Below the pieces are notes generated by a model. The model was given only the letters and a program-made list of their open reading frames with translations. It was not told the DNA's origin and ran no database searches. The position numbers were made by a program, and so were the translations under genes. This document shows, piece after piece, positions 59,427-64,000 of a stretch of 64,000 nucleotides of DNA. Numbering within the stretch: the stretch's first letter is position 1; each line of letters opens with the position of its first letter. The stretch spans positions 1 to 64,000 of the forward strand of contig OZ241350.1 of NCBI GenBank assembly GCA_965200095.1, in the 5' to 3' direction. Origin of the DNA: JANQOH01 sp965200095 (lineage in GTDB: Bacteria; Pseudomonadota; Alphaproteobacteria; UBA7887).

Positions 59427-60080
59427 ATGGACCGCGTATTCGTCTATTGGGACAATTCCAACATCTTCCACGAGGCGCGGCGGCTCGCCGAGAACCGCGG
59501 CGATGGCCCCGGCGCGCGCTATCGCGTGCGCATTCATTTCGAGAACATGCTGCGGCTGGCCAATGCGGATCGCCCGATGGAAAGGGCGCTGGCGGCCGGG
59601 TCGGTTCCGCCGGAAATGCGACAATTGTGGAACCGGCTGGAAGGCGCGGGTGTGGAAGTGAGTCTTTTCGACCGCGGGTCTCCCGACCGCGGCGAACAGG
59701 AAATGCCCGACCGGATATTGCAGTTGGAGATGCTGAAAGACGCTCTCGACTACAACGGCAATCCCGGGGTGGTCGCCCTGCTGACCGGCGACGGGGCCGG
59801 CTACATCGAAGGCGCGGGCTTCCACAGCACGCTGGAGCGCATGCACCGGCACGGCTGGCGGGTGGAAATCCTGTCCTGGGCGCATTCCACGAACCAGAGA
59901 ATGCGCCGGTGGGCTGAGGCCAACGGTCTGTTCGTGGCGCTGGACGACCATTACGACGCGATCACCTTCATGACCCCGTCGCAGCCCGGCTTCGAACTCG
60001 CGCAGGGACGCGACGCGGCGGAATTGAACTTGTCGCGCCGGGCGGTCTCTCCGCCGGTGGAACGGGCGGGCGCGGGATAG
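59427..60080 (+). CDS. NYN-domain (PIN-like) putative ribonuclease
   Basis: The 217-residue protein has the NYN/limkain-type opening MDRVFVYWDNSNIFHEARR with the first catalytic Asp, then GEQEMPDRILQLEMLKDALD. VVALLTGDGAGYIEGAGFHS carries the second Asp cluster and is followed by LERMHRHGWRVEILSWAHST. Such proteins cleave RNA with a Mg-dependent PIN-like fold. The C-terminal 35 residues are probably flexible. It begins about 100 bp after paralogue 2 and may mark the return to core genome. Confidence 0.75.
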   Translation: MDRVFVYWDNSNIFHEARRLAENRGDGPGARYRVRIHFENMLRLANADRPMERALAAGSVPPEMRQLWNRLEGAGVEVSLFDRGSPDRGEQEMPDRILQLEMLKDALDYNGNPGVVALLTGDGAGYIEGAGFHSTLERMHRHGWRVEILSWAHSTNQRMRRWAEANGLFVALDDHYDAITFMTPSQPGFELAQGRDAAELNLSRRAVSPPVERAGAG

Positions 60081-60143
60081 CGGGGGCGGTTTGCCGCGCC
60101 GGCCGGAGTATCCGCGACGCCTGCCGGGGCGAGTCGAACCCGC

Positions 60144-61448
60144 GTGAAACAGCCGGTTTTGCGTTACGCCGTCTTCGCGCTTGCAACGGCGGTTCCTGCC
60201 GTCGCCGCGGCGGAAACGCTCGTCGCCGCGATCGGCGAGGACGGGCTGGCGCTACGCGTCGCCTGTCCGCAGGCGCCCCATCGCGCGGTGCTGTCGGGCT
60301 ATCCGGCGCCGCTGCCGGAGCCGCGCCGCGCGCGCCTGTTCCGCTATCGCCTCGACGGCGCCGCGCCCGCCATCGGAATGCTCGAAGCCGCCGGCGACGG
60401 GGTCGTTCTGCGTTTCCCGTCCGGCGACTGGCTGAACGCCGACCGGGTGGAGGCGCTGTTGCCGGCGGCGTGGCAGCGGCTGGCTTTCGCGCCGTCGCCC
60501 GGCGTCGCGGCGGCCTGCGGCGCCGCGGCGGCGATGCCGGAGAAGCGCGCGCGAATTGCCGCCATTCAGGCCGGCCTCGCCGCGCACGGGCTTTCGCCCG
60601 GCCGCATGGACGGCGTTTTCGACGCCGCGACCGGCGCCGCCATCGTCGCCTGGCAGCGCTATTTCGGTCTGCTCCCGGACGGCGCGCCGTCGCCGGCGCT
60701 GCGGGCGCGCCTCGCGGCGACCTCGCCGGACGGCCTCGGAGTCCCGGCGCGGCGGGCGCTGGCGGCGCACATCGCGCGTCTCTGGCGGCCCCCCGGCTGG
60801 GCCCGCGGGGCCTATTCGCTCACCGCGCCGCTGCGCCTCCGGCTCGACGCCCGGGGCGCAGTGACGCACGCCGCCGTCGAGACCGGACCGGGAGCGCGCT
60901 CCGACGGGTTCGCCGACCGGGTAGCGCGGACGGCGGCGGGCGCGGCGCTCGCCGTCGGGCGGCTGACCGACGACCCCGGCGCGCCGCGCGACCTGTTGCT
61001 TCACGTGACGCTTCCGGCGGACGCCGCCGGCCGCGCCTATGCGGGCGTGCTCGCCCGGCGGCTGGCGCGGCATCGCGTGTTCCCGACCGCGCCGCCGGCG
61101 GCGGCGGGCGGCCGCGCGGCGCTGTTGCGGCTCCACATCGATGGCGCGGCGAAAACCGTCCGCACCGACATTCTCGATCCGGGCGCGCTCTCGTCCGCCC
61201 AACTTGCCGGCGTGCGCGCGGCGGTCGCCCGCCTGCCTCGCATCCCGCCGCCGCCCGCCGACGGCGAACCGCCGGTGTTCGCCGTCGACCTCACCCTGTT
61301 CGCGCGCGCTCCTTACGTAGTTGCGGGCCGGGCGGCGTTCGCCGACTGGCCGGAGGAGCGCGACCGGTCCGCGGGCGATTGCCGCGCCGCGCCGCAGGTT
61401 GCAAGATGGCGGACGCGCATCCGAGGAGACCAGCCATGCCTGCCCTGA
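60144..61448 (+). CDS. exported protein with peptidoglycan-binding-like and TonB-C-like domains
   Basis: The 434-residue protein has a signal peptide (AVFALATAVPAVAAAE). An unassigned beta-rich domain (about 25-125) is followed by a PG_binding_1-like helix bundle (IAAIQAGLAAHGLSPGRMDG then VFDAATGAAIVAWQRYFGL). The C-terminal half has two units resembling TonB C-terminal domains (YSLTAPLRLRLDARGAVTHA; RAALLRLHIDGAAKTVRTDI). GTG start. Possibly a periplasmic adaptor; the last 13 bases overlap the next gene, a solute-binding protein, so it may serve that uptake system. Confidence 0.6.
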   Translation: MKQPVLRYAVFALATAVPAVAAAETLVAAIGEDGLALRVACPQAPHRAVLSGYPAPLPEPRRARLFRYRLDGAAPAIGMLEAAGDGVVLRFPSGDWLNADRVEALLPAAWQRLAFAPSPGVAAACGAAAAMPEKRARIAAIQAGLAAHGLSPGRMDGVFDAATGAAIVAWQRYFGLLPDGAPSPALRARLAATSPDGLGVPARRALAAHIARLWRPPGWARGAYSLTAPLRLRLDARGAVTHAAVETGPGARSDGFADRVARTAAGAALAVGRLTDDPGAPRDLLLHVTLPADAAGRAYAGVLARRLARHRVFPTAPPAAAGGRAALLRLHIDGAAKTVRTDILDPGALSSAQLAGVRAAVARLPRIPPPPADGEPPVFAVDLTLFARAPYVVAGRAAFADWPEERDRSAGDCRAAPQVARWRTRIRGDQPCLP

Positions 61449-62746
61449 AGACCTTGTGGAGATTGCCCGTCGCCGCCCTTCTGGCGGCCGTCCTGCCGAT
61501 GACGGCGACGGCGGAGGACGCCGGCGCGGGGCGCGAAGTCCGCGTCGCCATCGTCAGTTTCCTGTCCGGCCCCGCCGCCGCGCATTTCGGCATCCCGGCG
61601 AAGAACGGCGCCGAGTTCGCCATCGACGCCATAAACGCCGGCGCGCTGCCCCCGCCCTTTTCGGGCGTCGGGCTGGCGGGCGCGCGGATCGCCCCCGTCT
61701 ATGTGGACGAGGCCGGCGGCGCAACCAAGCAGGTCGCCGAATTGCGCAACCTCGCGCAACGCCGCGGCGTCGACGTGGTAATGGGCTATATCTCCAGCGG
61801 CGATTGCCTGGCCATTCCGCGCACGGCCGAGGAGCTCGAACTCCTCACCGTGCTCGTCGATTGCGGCACGCCCCGCGTGTTCGAGGAGGCCAGCTACCGC
61901 TACGTCTTCCGCACCGGTCCCCATGCGGTGATGGATAACGTCGCCGCCGCCCGCTATCTCGCGGAGATGTTCCCCGAAGTGCGCACCATCGCCGGGCTCA
62001 ATCAGAACTATGCCTGGGGCCAGGATTCGTGGCTCGATTTCGTCGCCTCGATGCGCACGCTCAACCCCGACATCGAAGTCGTCGACGAACAGTTCCCCAA
62101 ACTCTTCGCGGGTCAGTTCGGGGCGGAGATTTCCGCCCTGCTGGCGCGCCGCCCCGATGTCGTGCACACCAGTTTCTGGGGGGCCGACCTCGAGGCGCTC
62201 ATCAATCAGGGCGCCGGGCGCGGGCTGTTCGAGCGTTCGAAAGTGGTGCTCAGCGCCGGCGAACACATCCTCCCGCGCATCGGCGACCGCCTTCCCGACG
62301 GCACGGTGATCGGCGCGCGCGGGCCGCACGGAGACTTCGCGCCCGACAGCGAGCTCAACCGCTGGCTCCGCGCCGGATACCGGGAACGCTACGGCGCGCC
62401 GGCGAGCCATCCGGTCTACAAGTTCACCATGGCGCTGCTGGGCCTGAAGAAGGCGTACGACCTCGCCGCCGAACGCGCCGGCGCCTTTCCCGACCGGGAT
62501 CGGGTCATCGCCGCGCTGACCGGGCTCGAGTGGGACAGCCCTTCCGGCCCCGTCCGCATGGCGCTTGCCGACGGCCACCAGGCCATCCAGGCGAACGCCA
62601 TCGGCATGACGCGGTGGGACGAGGAGCTCGGCCGCATCACGGTCGAAAACGTGCGTCGCTACCCGGCCGAATGCGTCAACCCGCCGCCCGACATGGACGG
62701 CATTCCCTGGATCGAGGCGGGCTTTCCCGGCGCCGTATGCGATTGA
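61436..62746 (+). CDS. branched-chain amino-acid/amide-type ABC transporter substrate-binding protein
   Basis: The 436-residue protein of the periplasmic binding fold type I family has a signal peptide to AMTATAE-like TATAEDA. The mature start is REVRVAIVSFLSGPAAAHFG, then VYVDEAGGATKQVAELRNLA, GLNQNYAWGQDSWLDFVASM and HTSFWGADLEALINQGAG. This resembles LivK/AmiC receptors, distantly related to the UrtA-like protein at 5645. No permease or ATPase genes follow, so it works with a transporter elsewhere or as a sensor component. Confidence 0.78.
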   Translation: MPALKTLWRLPVAALLAAVLPMTATAEDAGAGREVRVAIVSFLSGPAAAHFGIPAKNGAEFAIDAINAGALPPPFSGVGLAGARIAPVYVDEAGGATKQVAELRNLAQRRGVDVVMGYISSGDCLAIPRTAEELELLTVLVDCGTPRVFEEASYRYVFRTGPHAVMDNVAAARYLAEMFPEVRTIAGLNQNYAWGQDSWLDFVASMRTLNPDIEVVDEQFPKLFAGQFGAEISALLARRPDVVHTSFWGADLEALINQGAGRGLFERSKVVLSAGEHILPRIGDRLPDGTVIGARGPHGDFAPDSELNRWLRAGYRERYGAPASHPVYKFTMALLGLKKAYDLAAERAGAFPDRDRVIAALTGLEWDSPSGPVRMALADGHQAIQANAIGMTRWDEELGRITVENVRRYPAECVNPPPDMDGIPWIEAGFPGAVCD

Positions 62747-62795
62747 CGCCGGAATCGGCATTGATCCTTTCCGGGTTTTACGGTAAGAGCCGGAG

Positions 62796-63752
62796 ATGAA
62801 CGGTTTTCTCGACTTCGAACGTCCGCTTGCCGAGCTCGAGGGCAAGATCAAGGAGCTGCGGCTTCTCGGCGACAGCGGCGACCTCAACCTCGTCGACGAG
62901 ATCCATCGCCTTCAGTCGAAGGCGGAGCGGTTGCTGCGGCAGACCTACGGGAAGCTCACGCCGTGGCAAAAGACTCAGGTCGCGCGCCACGCCGGCCGGC
63001 CCCGTTTCGGCGACTATGTCGGCGCCCTGGTCGCCGACTTCACGCCGATTGCGGGAGACCGGGCGTTCGGCGACGACAATTCCATCGTCGCCGGGCTGGG
63101 TCGTTTTCGCGGTTTTTCCGTGATGATCCTCGGCCACGAAAAGGGTTTCGACACCGAGAGCCGTCTGAAGCACAATTTCGGCATGGCGCGCCCGGAAGGC
63201 TACCGCAAGGCGGCGCGGGCGATGTCGCTCGCCGAGCGTTTCGGCCTGCCGGTGGTGTCGCTGGTCGACACGCCGGGCGCGTGGCCGGGCATCGGCGCCG
63301 AGGAGCGCGGACAGGCGGAGGCGATCGCGCGGTCGATCGAGAAATGTCTCGACCTGCGCGTGCCGGTCGTCGGCGTGATCGTGGGGGAGGGCGGGTCCGG
63401 CGGCGCCATCGCGCTCGCCGCGGCGAACCACGTCGCCATGCTCGAAAATGCGGTCTATTCGGTCATTTCCCCCGAAGGGTGCGCGTCGATCCTGTGGCGC
63501 AGCGCCGACAAGGCGCGCGATGCGGCGGACGCGTTGCGCCTGACCGCCGAAGACCTGCGCGGCCTCGGCGTCATCGACGCGACGGTCCCGGAACCCGTCG
63601 GCGGCGCCCATCGCGACCCGGAGAGCGCCATCGCCGCGGTCGGCGACGAGATCGAACGCAGTTTGCGCGCGCTCATCGATATTCCGGGGGGCGAGCTGCG
63701 CGCGCGCCGGCGCGAGAAGTTCATGCGCATGGGCCGGAACGGCCTCGGCTAG
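62796..63752 (+). CDS. accA: acetyl-CoA carboxylase carboxyltransferase subunit alpha
   Basis: The 318-residue protein begins FLDFERPLAELEGKIKELR. The carboxyltransferase fold shows QVARHAGRPRFGDYVGALVA, GHEKGFDTESRLKHNFGMAR and PEGYRKAARAMSLAERFGLP. VSLVDTPGAWPGIGAEERGQ and GEGGSGGAIALAAANHVAML with SPEGCASILWRSADKA follow. It forms the malonyl-CoA-making transferase with AccD. Full length. Confidence 0.95.
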   Translation: MNGFLDFERPLAELEGKIKELRLLGDSGDLNLVDEIHRLQSKAERLLRQTYGKLTPWQKTQVARHAGRPRFGDYVGALVADFTPIAGDRAFGDDNSIVAGLGRFRGFSVMILGHEKGFDTESRLKHNFGMARPEGYRKAARAMSLAERFGLPVVSLVDTPGAWPGIGAEERGQAEAIARSIEKCLDLRVPVVGVIVGEGGSGGAIALAAANHVAMLENAVYSVISPEGCASILWRSADKARDAADALRLTAEDLRGLGVIDATVPEPVGGAHRDPESAIAAVGDEIERSLRALIDIPGGELRARRREKFMRMGRNGLG

Positions 63753-63841
63753 ACGCCGCGCGGGGCCGCGTTGACTCGCCGCGGGGCCGTGCCTATGTCT
63801 GCATGGCCGCGTCGCCGCCGGCGCCCCGTGGAGGTCCGTCC

Positions 63842-64000
63842 ATGATCAAGGCCGTTGCCCGCAGGCTGTTCGGCAGCGTCAACGACCGCACCATCAAGGC
63901 CCACATGCGCGAGGCGGCGCGCATCGGCGCGCTGGAGCCCGGGCTCGAGGCGCTTTCCGATTCCGACCTCAAGGCGCGCACCGCCGTGTTCAGGGAGCGC
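63842..64000 (+). CDS. secA: preprotein translocase ATPase SecA (N-terminal part, runs off the right edge)
   Basis: The frame from ATG 63842 stays open to the window end. It reads AVARRLFGSVNDRTIKAH, then ALEPGLEALSDSDLKARTAV, the standard SecA opening (xxKxxGSxNDRxxKxxxxxVxxIxxLExxxxxLSDxxLxxKT). Only 53 residues are visible; the ATPase motifs lie beyond the edge. Confidence 0.88.
   Translation, partial: MIKAVARRLFGSVNDRTIKAHMREAARIGALEPGLEALSDSDLKARTAVFRER

Overview
This window is chromosomal DNA of a high-GC alphaproteobacterium, most likely Rhodospirillales-like. The evidence is the split F0 ATP synthase operon with both b and b' subunit genes (atpI-B-E-F'-F), the olsB-olsA-rpsD neighbourhood, MlaA/MlaC, a urea-type ABC operon, a CaiB/HpcH pair and an accA-secA junction. 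Most of it is dense housekeeping and transport coding. Four accessory stretches interrupt it.

Left edge to 5.6 kb (defence-like): the 5' end of a TM1812/CARF CRISPR-ancillary gene reads off the left edge on the minus strand. After about 0.9 kb without an intact gene comes a tight pair: a TrlF-type PHP-ATPase and a Schlafen AlbA_2/HATPase protein. A decayed copy of an ISNCY-type transposase end follows. From 5.6 to 20.6 kb lie an urt-like ABC operon, mlaA-mlaC, a CoA-transferase/aldolase pair, an iron-type alcohol dehydrogenase, dxs, ispH, a porin and a ferredoxin-NADP reductase.

20.8 to 30.7 kb: a complete type I-G (formerly I-U) CRISPR interference operon, cas3-cas8g(csx17)-cas7g(csb1)-csb2. 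No cas1, cas4, cas2 or repeat-spacer array is visible. Downstream is a 2.3-kb graveyard. It holds two about 200-bp copies of the 5' end of another GSU0051-type cas3, a toxin-nuclease-like fragment, three palindromic elements of about 105 bp and a relic of the same ISNCY element.

30.7 to 42.2 kb is again ordinary: a cyclase, a redoxin, an SDR, a WecA/MraY-like transferase, a cytochrome c with a PQQ alcohol dehydrogenase carrying the Asp-x-Asp lanthanide signature, Fur, ornithine-lipid synthesis, rpsD and F0 genes.

42.5 to 45.7 kb is the most unusual locus. Three tandem NHLP-type RiPP precursor genes have near-identical leaders ending in Gly-Gly and short divergent cores, each containing Asp-Trp at or near the C-terminus. 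A 22-codon truncated leader ORF precedes them. A protein of unknown family follows, coupled to a squalene-cyclase-like alpha/alpha-toroid protein. No known RiPP maturase or peptidase-transporter is present in the window, so this may be an undescribed RiPP class. A repeat-filled spacer and a solitary DNA methyltransferase follow.

54 to 59.3 kb is a second mobile island. It contains a decayed integrase-type transposase, an intact 1.4-kb ISNCY-like element with inverted repeats and a 7-bp target duplication, and phage-derived fragments. The latter are an ADP-ribosyltransferase-domain protein overlapping an acidic partner, and a Dam-like methylase tail joined head-on to it. Two 109-aa membrane/coiled-coil paralogues flank the fragments. 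The right end carries an NYN protein, a peptidoglycan-binding-like periplasmic protein, an ABC solute-binding protein, accA and the start of secA.
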